Below, one piece after another: positions 22,697 to 33,390 of a DNA stretch of 41,613 nt; positions within the stretch are counted from its first letter, which is position 1, and each line of letters begins with the position of its first letter. The notes under the pieces are model-generated. The model had not been told where the DNA came from and did no database searches. It saw only the letters and a list, made by a program, of their open reading frames with translations. The translations under genes were made by a program, and so were the position numbers. This stretch comes from Annulohypoxylon bovei var. microspora (Eukaryota; Ascomycota; Sordariomycetes; Xylariales; Hypoxylaceae), in assembly GCA_022836615.1 (NCBI GenBank), contig MU405420.1:1-41613 (forward strand), in the 5' to 3' direction.

Positions 22697-23039
22697 ATAT
22701 CAGAATGACATACTTGAGTGGAAGATTTTGAAATGAACAAAGTTTATGACTGCGTCCGTCTTTCAGCTTTGCCAACTCTATGTGATGGTAGGGCTACCTA
22801 AATGATAGAAAGGCACATAAAATACCCCTTTAATTCTACCTACCTAGGTAGGTATTCATTTAATACCTAAGAATCATACCAAGAACTCATTTATCGGTTA
22901 TCATTTGGATATTTATTAATTACCTACTTGCTACTACATTTCCCAATTAAAGCGCAGTGTCGAAACCACGTTGAGGCAACTAAAGAGATAGGCTCTTAGA
23001 TAGGTAAATATAGCTTAAAGCCTCCAATGGTTCGATGAA
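22697..23039. other. Intergenic, with an 18-bp perfect palindrome
   Basis: TACCTACCTAGGTAGGTA at 22837-22854 is a perfect palindrome, one of several AGGTA-rich runs in the island's spacers. The rest is AT-leaning and featureless, and includes the 3' flank of the methyltransferase gene. Confidence 0.5.
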
Positions 23040-23981
23040 CTACACCTTTTTCTTAACTATCAATAGCACAGCTTCTACACGTCCCGTAACCTCCTCCTTG
23101 CCTTTCTCAACTCCCGCTTCGTGCAGAAGGCGTTCAATCTCTCTCCTGATTAATCTCACCACTTCACGTTCTGTTCCAACATCATCTGGATGTGCCTCTC
23201 GCCAACGAGTCACTAGACTCGCAGTCTCAAACCGCTTTTCAAAGTGGTCCATATTCACAGTCTGCGGGCCTAGACCAATAGGGTCAGGCTCCTCATCCGA
23301 TCTATCCTTCAACCATTCTTCACGGACGAAAGTGCTCTGGTCGAACTCCGAAACAGGCGGGTCGAGGGTCCATGGGAGGGGCAGGCCGACGTACAGATCC
23401 TTAGCGAGTATGTTGCCCCGTTCCATATATGGCCCGAGCTGTTCCAGCCAGAACTTATCAAAGGCCGCCTGGATCGCTGCGTGGTTCGGTGTTGATGGAT
23501 GGATGTAGCTCGCTGTAATGGACCAGAGCGCAACGGTCCCGCCGGGCTTGAGCACCTGAGCCGCCCGTGGCCAGAACCCAGCCATATCAAACCAGTGAGC
23601 GGCCGTGGCAGCTGTGATCAAATCAACGCTGGAATCGGGAATAGGCGGGGATAGGTTAGACCCGAGCTTTTCCGCCGTAGAAACTTCGTAGCGGATCGGC
23701 TCAGAAGAGGCCGAGGAACCTCCAATAGAACGAGCTGTGCTAATCATGCCATTCGAGGCGTCAAAGCCGATAACATGGGCAAAGTGCGGTGCGAAGCCAC
23801 GCGCAGCAGTGCCAGGACCGCAGCCAACATCAACGATGGTGTCAAGCACGCCGCCAGTTGAAGTGTGATGGTCGACAATGAGTTGGTATAGATTCTTGTC
23901 GTAGCCCAGGCGAGCTTTGGCATAAGCAGCACCTTGCTCGGGCTTATATGATTTGAAGGTTTTCTCGACGGTATACGACAT
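23040..23981 (-). CDS. Class I SAM-dependent methyltransferase, TMT1-like
   Basis: The product is 313 residues from the ATG at 23981 and is intronless. The Rossmann SAM-binding motif I is DVGCGPGT (51-58). An acidic post-I residue sits in GFDAS (72-76), and motifs AATAAHWFD and VLKPGGTVALW follow in the expected places. The AHWFD block, the later LGPYMERG and the overall length resemble yeast trans-aconitate methyltransferase Tmt1, a cytosolic enzyme that methylates trans-aconitate. Substrate specificity in filamentous fungi varies widely in this group, and I cannot fix it from sequence. No secondary-metabolite synthase lies nearby. Neighbours are on the same strand but widely spaced. Confidence 0.82.
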   Translation of the reverse strand: MSYTVEKTFKSYKPEQGAAYAKARLGYDKNLYQLIVDHHTSTGGVLDTIVDVGCGPGTAARGFAPHFAHVIGFDASNGMISTARSIGGSSASSEPIRYEVSTAEKLGSNLSPPIPDSSVDLITAATAAHWFDMAGFWPRAAQVLKPGGTVALWSITASYIHPSTPNHAAIQAAFDKFWLEQLGPYMERGNILAKDLYVGLPLPWTLDPPVSEFDQSTFVREEWLKDRSDEEPDPIGLGPQTVNMDHFEKRFETASLVTRWREAHPDDVGTEREVVRLIRREIERLLHEAGVEKGKEEVTGRVEAVLLIVKKKV

Positions 23982-24708
23982 AGCGACAGAGGTGAAGCCA
24001 GAAATGATGCGATAGAGCTTGCAAACTCACAACTTGAAGCTTGCTTTAAGGAAATTATATAGATGACACGAACGGAACTCGGAAACAATTATATATCCCG
24101 TCGGCGGATTCGACCCCCCCAGCGGCTGAGGCTCGGGAATACAGCTATTACGTTAAAGGTATCATATTGCATCATCTTTCGGTGACTAATCATTCACTTA
24201 CTACCCAGTGCGTGATTAAGTCAGCGATAAATCAGAACTGTATCAACCTCAAGCTAAACCTCGGGTCTAATAGCGATATTCCCGCTAAAATTTAGTTGGT
24301 TAACCGCTATAACTTAGGGCACTCAGCCACTAAGACAAAGCTTTTACAGTGCACAAAGAGGGCTCAATTTACACAGATTTGACCCCTAATGTGCGAAGCT
24401 TTTGGCCTTGACCTTCGTGTTTAGAGACGAGTCCTACATTTTTATTAGCCATAGTCTAAATTAGAGCTGAGGTCTTGTATGAAGAAACATGAACAACGAT
24501 ATTCCAGATCACCAATATATAGACTCGGACACATCAAATAGGTAAACCATAGGTTTGGCTTAGTTGAAACTTAGCAGTTTAGCCAACTATTTCGATTCAA
24601 TTAGAAGCCCAACAAGTTAGATGTATACTTAGCTTGGTTAATGTGCTATGAGGTATAACATCTGGAGAAAATCCGGAGCTCGATATTAAAGTATATTCTT
24701 GGCAGAGT
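23982..24708. other. Intergenic, no gene recognised
   Basis: The 5' flank of the methyltransferase gene is followed by about 600 bp of AT-leaning DNA with no open frame of note and no clear repeat structure. It includes the 3' flank of the Rossmann-protein gene. Confidence 0.4.
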
Positions 24709-25529
24709 TCAAATCTTGAGCAGTTCGCTAGCTTCGATAATTCTATTCTTGTGACCGTCGACCACGATCGTGAGCATGGCCTTGGCCAGATGGTCCAGCT
24801 CAACGAAACCCGACGTGTTGGCTGTGAGTAAGTTCATCAACCCAGCATGCTTTTTCACTATGCCACCAGGTCGCACAGCCCATACTTCGAACGTATCCTT
24901 GTGCGCATCTGCGAGATCGCATAGGCCCTTCTCGGCTTGTCCCTAAATGAGCGTCGAGGTCAATGGTTCTGAAAGTCATCACGCACTGTACGCGACTATT
25001 GAGGACGGGGCTCTCACCTTAATTCTCCTGGTATCTCCCAACATCGCCAGACTCTTCTTCTGATCCCACTCGGCAAATTTGCCGCTGCAGAACACGAAGC
25101 GGAACTTTTGCGATCCCGGTAGCTTCGGTGCTAGTTCATCGATGAAGGCTTTCGCCCCGGCGAGAGTGTAATCCACCGAGACCTTCCTTGCCGTTTCCAC
25201 GTCCGGAAATTGGGGAACACGGCCTCCGAGGGCCCTTTGTGAGATGTGAGTTGCTCAGCTCACCAAGGTACTAGGTACGTGCTAGTTATATTGGCGCAGA
25301 AGACTCACCAAACACAACCCTCTGCGCCTGCAAGCTGTGCTAGTAGCTCAGGGGGGTAGGTGGAAAAGTCTTTATGCTCGATGACGGTGATCTTGGGGTT
25401 CTTGGCGAGGTCATCGGGAAGTGGCTTGCGCGTTAGGACGAAAGCGTGCGTGATCCTCTCGTCGGCAATCGCTTGCCGGATTACTTCACCCCCAACATAT
25501 CCGGTGGCGCCTGTGATGATGATTTTCAT
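24709..25529 (-). CDS. NAD(P)-binding Rossmann protein, NmrA/epimerase-like, two introns
   Basis: Three exons join in frame into 223 residues: 25309-25529, 25018-25234 and 24709-24942. Intron 1 (25235-25308, 74 nt) and intron 2 (24943-25017, 75 nt) are both GT-AG. The first junction restores a Trp codon in GCVWALGGR; the second is in phase 0. The N-terminus carries the dinucleotide-binding glycine motif GATGYVGG (7-14) after a beta-strand (MKIIIT). Later blocks include ETARKVSVDYTLAGAKAF, FRFVFCSGKFAEWDQ and EVWAVRPGG, typical of short fungal atypical-SDR proteins often called nucleoside-diphosphate-sugar epimerases. No classic YxxxK is evident, so it may be a non-catalytic or redox-sensing NmrA-type protein. 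Function is unknown. Confidence 0.78.
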
Positions 25530-25936
25530 TTTTGAAGCTAGGTCGAATGAAGATACGAGTTGCGGTTGATTGTTAGAGTTCCGTTCCGTCGTGGCTTTGG
25601 GGGAATATCACTTTTTAGTAAGTGCACGGGTCACAATATCGTCAAATCAATTGCACAGTGTTACATTGCTACGTGAATTATCCAGATTGGTCAGCCACAT
25701 CAATAGGTACGATTCGGAAAAGCATCAAAGGTGGCGATATGGAGATTCATAAGAAGAGTTTAAGACTTAGCTTGGTACTTGGGCAAGTTTTAATGACACT
25801 TATTGATATGGTCAAAATAAACTTCTTCCCCAGAAAAGAGAAATTCTCGAAGTGTTGATACCTAGTTATATTCATATATGTATTATAGTTAGTGTAATAC
25901 CCCGCATTTCTGCATATTAATCCGTAGAAATTCGAT
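25530..25936. other. Intergenic, no gene recognised
   Basis: The promoter side of the Rossmann-protein gene is joined to the 3' flank of the amidohydrolase gene. Short overlapping plus-strand frames at 25570-25858 show no motif and AT-leaning codons. Confidence 0.4.
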
Positions 25937-27307
25937 TTACACCAGTTTATTCACCTGTTGAATCTTAGATGCATGGTTATAATCATCCTTATAAACAATC
26001 CCATCTTTCATCACAAACCTGACTTTCCTTAACGCACTCAAGTCCTCAGTTGGATCTCCTTCAACCGCAATGATATCGGCTGCAAACCCCTCACGCAACA
26101 GCCCAAACTTCCGGCCACATAAATCCCCACCGCAAGCTTCCCATCCGTGCAGCGTCGCCGCTTGCAGAACATCGAGAACGGGGATGCCGGCCTTCGCCAT
26201 CAACTCCAGCTCGATAGCATTCTCGCCGTGCGCAGAGGGCCCCGTGTCGCCACCGGTAGCGAGCTTGATGCCCCGATCGTACGCTGCCTTCGTATGGCCG
26301 AGGATAGTCTTCATTCCTTGATCGGCGTCACCTAGGATAGCCTGTAGGATCGCCAGTGTCGGTACAAATATCGTACCATTCTCCTTCAAGGCCTGCAGCG
26401 CCTCCTCGCTGGGCACGAACCCATGCTCGACGGACGTCACGCCCGCCTTCGCAGCCATGATGACGGCCTCGGGGCTCTGCGCATGCGCAGCTATCGGGGC
26501 GCCTTCGCGTTTGGCCTCGGCCACCATCTCGTCCATTTCCTCCTGCGTGAACAGAAGCACGTTCGGGTTCCGCTGGCCGTCGAAAAGATCGCTCGACGGC
26601 GCGCAGCAAACCTCCCTCGCGCCGGGCCACGCGGGCTGCGGGAACCGCAGCGCGCGCTTGCGATAGTCGGCGTAGAACTTGACGACGTCCGCGCCGGCCC
26701 CCAGGCGTCTGCGCACGGCGGCGCGCACGCCCGCGACCCCGTCGGCGGGGTCCGAGATGCGGGGGACGGCCGCGCCGACGCCGGGGAGGCCGTTCTCCTG
26801 GCGGATCTCGTAGCCGCCGCTCGAGGCGATGCACTCGGTGGCGACGAGCAGCCGGGGCCCGGGGATGATGCCGCGGTTGATGGTGTCCCTGAAGCTGACG
26901 TCGGCGTCCCGCAGACCCTCGGTGCCGAGGTCGCGGTAGGTCGTGAAGCCCGCCGTCAGCGCGGCTCTGACGTGGTTCGTGGCCCGCACGATCCGCTCGA
27001 CGAAGCTCTCGTCGCGCATCTGGTTCAGCGCGGACGCTTCGGAGTACGCGTGTAGAAATATATGGGTGTGGACGTCGACTAAACCCGGCAGGACTGTGAG
27101 ACCTCGAAGATCGATTGAGTTTGAGAGTGATGCTACAATGTCAGATAGAGATTGAGGTTGCTGAAAGGCGGTTGTGATTAAGCCAGTGTTTGTATCAATT
27201 GAGAGCGACACGTCCTCAACGAAGCATTTATTTTTCGAGTCGAAGAGGGAAGAAGTGAGAATGGTGATCTCCTTGCTCGCATTTTGCGGCATGATTTCCT
27301 TTCGCAT
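25937..27307 (-). CDS. Metal-dependent amidohydrolase (imidazolonepropionase/prolidase-like)
   Basis: This is a single exon of 456 residues. Two start codons are possible, 27307 (MRKEIMPQN) and codon 6 at 27292; neither changes a domain. The amidohydrolase metal ligands are all present in order: HTH (H80, H82) in LVDVHTHIF, the lysine that is carbamylated in relatives at K210 (VVKFYADY), H275 (AAHAQS), H295 (SVEHGF) and D354 (TGGDTG). The C-terminal REGFAADIIAVEGDP strand of the small beta-sandwich domain follows. Close family types include Xaa-Pro dipeptidases, imidazolonepropionase-like enzymes and fungal amide hydrolases such as ochratoxinase. No signal peptide is visible, so it is probably cytosolic. 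The middle (about 26440-27060) is strikingly GC-rich, which creates long spurious frames on the other strand. Confidence 0.88.
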   Translation of the reverse strand: MRKEIMPQNASKEITILTSSLFDSKNKCFVEDVSLSIDTNTGLITTAFQQPQSLSDIVASLSNSIDLRGLTVLPGLVDVHTHIFLHAYSEASALNQMRDESFVERIVRATNHVRAALTAGFTTYRDLGTEGLRDADVSFRDTINRGIIPGPRLLVATECIASSGGYEIRQENGLPGVGAAVPRISDPADGVAGVRAAVRRRLGAGADVVKFYADYRKRALRFPQPAWPGAREVCCAPSSDLFDGQRNPNVLLFTQEEMDEMVAEAKREGAPIAAHAQSPEAVIMAAKAGVTSVEHGFVPSEEALQALKENGTIFVPTLAILQAILGDADQGMKTILGHTKAAYDRGIKLATGGDTGPSAHGENAIELELMAKAGIPVLDVLQAATLHGWEACGGDLCGRKFGLLREGFAADIIAVEGDPTEDLSALRKVRFVMKDGIVYKDDYNHASKIQQVNKLV

Positions 27308-27674
27308 TGTGGCATTAACTACATAAGTAGGTAGGTAGGTACCTATTTACACTTGTCATCTCACCAGATGTACCTACGGGTGAAGGAGGAGATATTCGAT
27401 ACGTCTGTAATATTACCTACCAATGGTTAGGCCAAAATAAGCTTTTACTCCGCCTAGAATAGGTGAGATGATTGGATGATTCTAGGTTACATCAATATAG
27501 TAAGCACATTTACACTAACATTTAGCACACGATACATGGTGGTATCAATTATTCAGTCTATAATTACATAATATAGCTCTAGAGTCTCATTAATTTGAGA
27601 AGAATTTATACTTACAACGACCCATTTTTATTTTCAAAAACTATGATGTTTTTAGCTTTCAGTTAGGTCCACCG
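27308..27674. other. Intergenic, with a GTAG tetranucleotide run
   Basis: The amidohydrolase promoter side has GTAGGTAGGTAGGTAC at 27328-27343, just upstream of its start. The rest is AT-leaning and without a recognisable gene. Confidence 0.45.
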
Positions 27675-27833
27675 TTACGTTTCTGTTCGGTGCAATGGGC
27701 AATCTCCCGGTACCATCTTGTTTCTTACAGGATAGGGGGGCGAGCAGGTCGGATTAGTGGTGGTGTGGACAAGCCTAGGGGGTGACTTGGCGCAACCGCA
27801 GCCAGTGTACTTCTCTTCGTTGATGTAACACAT
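27675..27833 (-). CDS. Small cysteine-containing microprotein (52 residues)
   Basis: An uninterrupted frame runs from ATG (27831-27833) to TAA (27675-27677) and gives 52 residues. It starts MCYINEEKYTGCGCAKSP and ends MVPGDCPLHRTET. Cysteines are at 2, 12, 14, 30 and 45, with a histidine at 47 (CPLH). The pattern of an MC start, an early CGC pair and a terminal CPxH is shared by very short uncharacterised fungal proteins and would suit a small metal-binding fold. This last point is a family impression, not a demonstrated match. There is no signal peptide, so it is probably intracellular. Codons are better balanced than the surrounding AT-leaning DNA. It stands alone between the amidohydrolase and HET genes. 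Confidence 0.5.
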   Translation of the reverse strand: MCYINEEKYTGCGCAKSPPRLVHTTTNPTCSPPYPVRNKMVPGDCPLHRTET

Positions 27834-28287
27834 GGTTTTAGTATTGATATTGATAATTTCTAATGTACCCAGACAACTTTGTGATTGCTCGTCTTGTTAA
27901 ATGAAATCTTAGATCTGCGTGTAAAGAAATTGGAGGAGATGATCGGTTTAATTTTGAATATGGCGGGTTTCCTAGGTACTACTGTTATATATCCGCGTAA
28001 ACCTACTGCGAAATACTGACACAGGGGGTAAGTGGTCACTCGGATACTGCATGAGGTCGTGAATGTTCTTCTAATTCATGTAAGGAATTGTCTTGTTAAC
28101 AAAGCACTATATACGTGACTGTTTGAAATTGACAAGGAAAGTGTGCGTAACAGATATCTTTGTCATCAATGACAAAAGGGAACTGCTCCTTGTATGGCTT
28201 CTTCTAGTACTAATCTGAATTGAAGAAGATGAGTAAAAAGTCACTTACGTAGGTAGGTAAGCATATTAGGTAATCACTCCAGCTCTA
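27834..28287. other. Intergenic, no gene recognised
   Basis: AT-leaning DNA, with a TAGGTAGGTAAG run near 28251-28262. It holds the promoter of the microprotein, if that is real, and the 3' flank of the HET gene. Confidence 0.4.
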
Positions 28288-31200
28288 CTACCCTGCGTAA
28301 ACTCGGGGTACCCCATCAATCAACATCGCCGGCTTGCCAGTTTTGAAGTAATTCTCAATCTCTTCTTCTTGACCCAAGCTGTAACAAGTGTAAAGGCACT
28401 CCTCGAACTGGTCGTCGAGTCCGCGTAGCCATGTGATTGGCTCGATCTCATTCTCATAAGTCGTCTTCCCCACCGAGAGTTCGTATTCTCCAAGAAAATG
28501 ATCTTGTTCAATCATGTGAAACGTGGACTTGAAGATCACACGGATCGTCTGTTCATCGATTTCTTCGACAGGGAAAGACCAGTTCAGGACAACTTGACCT
28601 CGACATAGGTAAGGGTGAGTGTCTGAGCATGCTGTTATTCGAAGCTGTAGTCGGCTTAAAATATCCACCGCGAAGCTAGCGCTAATCCTATTTTCCGATA
28701 CCTCCATATCAAATTGCATACCGGCTGAGCTTCGGTACCGTCGCTCTTCCTTGGTAACTATTCGGTCAACAGGATCCCGATAGAAGTAGACGGGGGTTGG
28801 AGGGTAATATCTACGGGACTGCAAACTTGTTATTTAGGTAGCTGTAGACAAATGACAACGAAAAACTGACCTCGTCCCCGATCTTATTGTAGCCTTCGGT
28901 TAGATAGTAGATAAGCGTGGGGCCAGGCCTCTCAAAACGGTCATGAGCTCGAACGCCACACAACGCTGATTTTGCACTCATGCTTTCCAAAGGTTGATTA
29001 TTTTCGTCAACGTCTTCGCCAAATACGAAGTATGGTTTCGATGTTGATACTTGAAGGTCATCCCAGCACTGCCGTCTGATTTCGCTCGTGATCTCTGTTT
29101 GTTCTTTAACGCTAGGAGACAAGTGTTGGTTAAGGCTGTTTTCAAGGTAGACGCATCCTATCCATCGGCATGCAACATATTGTGTTCGAAGAAGATTCAT
29201 TGTCAAGTCGACAGCCACGGGCTGTACAAGTATGAACTGCGGAGAAGACTCATCCCCGTCTGCTAAAAGAAGACAGTTTTTCCTATTTGACAAAGCGACC
29301 GAAATGCGAGCCGCGAGGGCGAGGTGGGATCCTGTAGACACGATTCGGTCATATGGAAGAATCGAATATGCGGACAGTTGGGATGTGAGGACTCCATTTG
29401 CTTCAACTATACAAGCAGTCTGAGATTTTCCTGTCAGTGAATTCATCGACTGACCTAAATCGAAAATTGAAGGCGGACACCAAGACCAGGGTCCAAACGT
29501 CGTCATGGGTATCTGAACATGGAATATCTCCTGTGCGAGGAAATGGTGGAAATGTCGAATGATTTGCTTGCTAATCTCCGGTCCAGAAGCAGCCGAGTCT
29601 AGCTTGGAAGGGGGAAGACACATAAGCGCAGCAATGACCAGACGATCGCTGACCCAAGACGTAACACGGGGCCGCAAAACCTGTAATACGTCTCTCAGTG
29701 TGGAAATGGAGTCTTTATAGAGATGGGCGTTAGTTTGATCTGCAAACCATCCAACGCCCCCTTGATGACAACGTTGTAAAATTTCCGTAGCTACGTAGTG
29801 GCCCAGCCTTGGAATCTTTCCAAACTGGCTCAGTAGTTGTTGTTTGCGAGTTTCTCCCAGAGCCTCTATTTGGCTTTCCGACGGCCTCTCCCTAGACTCT
29901 GTTGGCTGAGGATTCCAAGCAAAGACATCCGTATGCAGGTCCTTTATCAAAGGAGGGCCGTGGGGATTTGCTGGGTCTTTGAAGAGCACTTTTACCGGGT
30001 GACCTCTTGATGCGAACAATTCGGCGGCTGTCCATCCTCTCGTAAACCACGCAGAGAGAACAAGAGCCACCGCAGGTCTCCCATCCTCTGACCATTCCAG
30101 ATTCATCAAATCCATATCGTGAATCACGGTTACAGCAGCTCGTTCGTAGTTTCGGAGCATTCCGTCCATTGCTAATTTTCGTGCCGCTCGACCTGCTGGA
30201 ATACAGATCGTGTCCCACCAGACTCCAGTACAATTGAGCCGTCGAGCTATATCAGAGAAATACTCAAATAGACAAGTATTAACTTTACCAGCTGACTTCA
30301 TTCCAACTCCAGTCCCATCGGACCACACATGAGACAGCGCCATGTACTTAGAGCCTTGGGTGCATAACCTTGGTCGTCGGCGAAATCGGCGAACCGTCTT
30401 TAACGGCCATCCTTCATGAAGCTCGGTAATACGCCACGCAGTCAGCGGCCAATTATCAAATGATAATGCAGTATTAGATGAGCGATTAAGATTGGAGGTC
30501 TGTATATCTTTCCAGTCTTTGAATGATCTATCGAGTAGCTCTGGAGGAAATTTCATCTCTTGCATGCAAGACCCAGCACGACACCTATGCAGTTGCTTTA
30601 TTGTGGTGCTGTTTTCATGACTATATAAACATAAGCTGTCAGTACACAGCCTATGCCTACCTTTGTCAGGGGCTGCGCCGGTCTCTAGGACGATCGCGGC
30701 AAGATGAGATATGTTTGAGGTGTTTTCGTCACCTTGAATCGAGATGTTCCATAACCGATTAGGACAGATACCGTGATTAAGGCATCTATACGTGGCTGCC
30801 ATGGCCTGCGAGTCATATCCCGGCTGGAGCTGAGATCGGAACCTAGCATACGCGTTGTACAGCTCATCATCATTTCTAACGGTGAAAAGGTTTTTGCTAA
30901 ATGTTACTCGAAAGGCCCAATCAAGTACATCGTTTACTCCTTCGACATCAAGGCAACAGGTGCCATCAATGATGACCTCCGGTTGCCAGTCGAATTGAAG
31001 AATCACAATGGCGTGAAGTAAGCCTGGCATCCAACAAGCTATGATGGTCAGAACTAGATTTCTAAATGGGACCCAGCGACAGGGAGGCGCGGCAATGTCC
31101 AAGGCGTTATATCTCCGAGCGCATTGTGAATGTTCACATTGCTTGACGTCGATAAATCTGCTCACAAGAAACATCCTGCCCAAGAATCCCTGTCCTGGGC

Positions 31201-31705
31201 AGCGCGGTTCTGGGCGTAGTCCCCACATTGGGCCGAACGTTACGCCTTCTACAGTAAAGGCGTTAAGGGACTGTCTCATTTTCTTGTGTAGGCGATCGAT
31301 ATAATCTAATAAAGACCCTCTACTATTTTGAAATAATTCTGTCATTTCAAAGAATGATGCAAGCTTCTCCTGCTGTATGATCAGTGCATTTGGACAAACA
31401 TGAGCCCTTCCATCTTCGGGTCGATCTCGAATCTTCGTAGGCGCACTACTGGAGCCGAGCCCCGTATCGGCATCTGGGGAAGGAGCATGTAGTAGAAGGG
31501 AGGTATGAACATCAACTCGCGAGGTAGCCTCCGGGCTAACACGCTCGAGGAAGAAGCTATCGAGGGGTTCATCTATAAAACTTTTGGGAGGTCCTTCTTT
31601 GCCGCCTGGGGGAAAGTACTGAAATCCTGGAGGCCCATCATACAGAGCCCTTATAGACGAGGTCGGTCGGCCGGGCTCTGAACCCACGCGTGTTTCGCCG
31701 CACAT
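28288..31705 (-). CDS. HET-domain (heterokaryon incompatibility) protein, one intron
   Basis: Two frames join through a 52-nt intron (28819-28870, GTCAGT...TTTGCAG). Exon 1 is 28871-31705 and exon 2 is 28288-28818, in phase 0, giving 1121 residues. The HET core lies near residues 453-570: KYMALSHVWSDGTG (453-466), GVWWDTICIP (494-503), RKLAMDGMLRNYERAAVTV and the RGWTAAE block (556-562). A hydrophobic segment at about 215-238 (NLVLTIIACWMPGLLHAIVIL) may be a membrane helix. A late block, PWSWCPPSIFD, recurs in long fungal HET proteins. HET proteins control self/non-self recognition and can trigger cell death on fusion. No NACHT, WD40 or ankyrin region is attached; the last 180 residues are of unknown fold. 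Without the splice, the first frame would end in a short unlikely tail. Confidence 0.87.
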
Positions 31706-32264
31706 GATGTCAAAATAGAAATATAATAGGGGTACTGGAATGTAAGCAATTACCTAGTTAGCTAAGAGCATGAGATGTTGTATTGTGTAAAGGTTTCTTG
31801 AATGAGAATAGGTAAGAACCTATTGTAATATTCCCCTCACAATACAAGTTGCACTTTCTATTTAGGTACGTACCTCCCATGTTATACACAGCCTGCAGGA
31901 CTTCCACAATTCAACTCGGCGTTGTCACTTCCACTCAAATGCCGATTACATAATTTAATAAACTGCACTTATGGTGAGCAAGATGAGTCAGCAGACACGG
32001 GAGTCGTGGCGCATGTTTAGGTAACAATGCATTATCGCCTAGTTAGCAGACCTACGAACTCAAAGCTAAACATTCATTATCTCGTACAATAAAGTCTTCT
32101 AGTATGTAGAAAGGCTTTGAACGTCGCATGAGCATAAACGTTAGGTGTTAGGTCTTGCCTAGACGACTAACTAAATTCCAGAAGATTCCAACGCCAAATC
32201 AGCATATATGCTAATTCAGATAACTCTTATTGTCTCATACTCGAAGTAGTCATGAATTGGCAGC
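31706..32264. other. Intergenic, no gene recognised
   Basis: The promoter side of the HET gene and the 3' flank of the SDR gene. AGGTA-type pieces recur (for example near 31863-31876). There is no open frame of note. Confidence 0.45.
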
Positions 32265-33390
32265 TTACTGCAATTTCTTCTCTTGCTGCTGCTGTTCAAG
32301 CACCTTCATAATCTCCGGCATGCGGAACGTCTGCCAGCAAACCGCGTCGACGACCCACTCGCCAACACACGTCCCGAGCCACACCAGGTCCGCCAAGCCG
32401 CCGTACCAGAACCAATCCGGGCGTCCAAACCAGCGCCTGAGGAACGCCGGCCTCTCCGGGCGCAGCGAATCGGCTACCAGGCGCTGAGCGAACTGTTCCG
32501 TCGGGACCGTCGAGTTGTTCTGGCTGAACACGAGCCGCCACTCGAAGATGTCCTTGACGCTGCGGTACAGGCTGTTCTCGGGCAGTTCGCGGTGGCCCTG
32601 GCTCGCGGTGTTGCTCTTCACGGTGCCGGTGAGCGAGCACATGACGCGCACGCCGAAGGGCGCGAGTTCCATTCGTAGCGCGCGCGAGTACCCCGCGACG
32701 GCGGCCTTGCTAGCGCAGTAGACGGAGCCGAAGACGTAAGGCGTCAGGGACGAGAGAGACGAGATATTGATGATGAGGCCCTTAGCGGCGATGAGCTGGT
32801 CGATGAAGGCCTGGACCATGGCCATGATCGAGAAGACGTTCGTCTCAAAAGTCTGGCGAACATCCGGAAGTGAGATGTCCGTCGCAGGGTGCGTGTGTGT
32901 TCGGCCGCTGCAATCTCAGTAAGCACCACTAGAGAAAAAAGAGTGCGATAAGATTCATTTAATCTTTGCTGGTAGCGACCGATGCGCAAATCGTAGATAC
33001 TCACGCGTTATTTACGAGGATGTCCAACTTGCCGCCTGTGAGCTTCGCAACCTCCTCGTGGCACTGCTTGATGCTTTCGGCATCAGTGACGTCTAGCGCG
33101 ACGGCGCTCATGCCCATTTCCGCGAGCTCAGCTAGCACCTCAGGTCTGCGCGCCGTAGCGATGACATGGAGACCTACGATTATGTTAATCTCACGATGCC
33201 TTATCATATGAGGATGTAACCATTTACCTTGACGATGATATGCTACGCATATTCCATGACCAATGCCGCCCGGCGTACAACTATGGATTTCACCTATTAG
33301 TGAGCCGCGCAATGAATTTCGATTCGCGGGGCTTGAGTCCACTCACCCAGTTACTAGCACTGTCTTTTGACCTGGCTTAGGTCCCGCCAT
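32265..33390 (-). CDS. Short-chain dehydrogenase/reductase, AYR1-like, three introns
   Basis: Four exons join in frame into 302 residues: 33347-33390, 33228-33280, 33005-33173 and 32265-32907. The introns are GT-AG: 33281-33346 (66 nt), 33174-33227 (54 nt) and 32908-33004 (97 nt). The spliced protein shows the whole classical SDR set: TGCTPGGIG cofactor loop (14-22), NNAG (87-90), catalytic Ser139 in INISSLSS, Tyr152 and Lys156 in YCASK. The glycine loop and the following GLHVIATARRPE match NADPH-dependent 1-acyl-dihydroxyacetone-phosphate reductase (Ayr1), an ER/lipid-droplet enzyme of phosphatidate synthesis. Many filamentous fungi carry several Ayr1-like paralogues with other substrates, so the substrate stays open. 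The C-terminal hydrophobic part (WFWYGGLADLVWLGTCVG) may associate with membrane. This is the last gene before the right AT block. Confidence 0.88.

Noticed and set aside
26423..27055. 210-codon antisense frame in the amidohydrolase
   Set aside because: It is a by-product of the GC-rich sense codons; Arg/Gly/Ala-rich with no domain.
23040..27307. Secondary-metabolite cluster (methyltransferase, Rossmann protein, amidohydrolase)
   Set aside because: No polyketide synthase, NRPS, terpene synthase, P450 or pathway regulator is present, and spacing is wide.
28819..28867. Unspliced C-terminal tail of the HET frame and a separate downstream gene from 28824
   Set aside because: The downstream frame has no ATG at its start, and canonical GT-AG signals join the two frames in phase.
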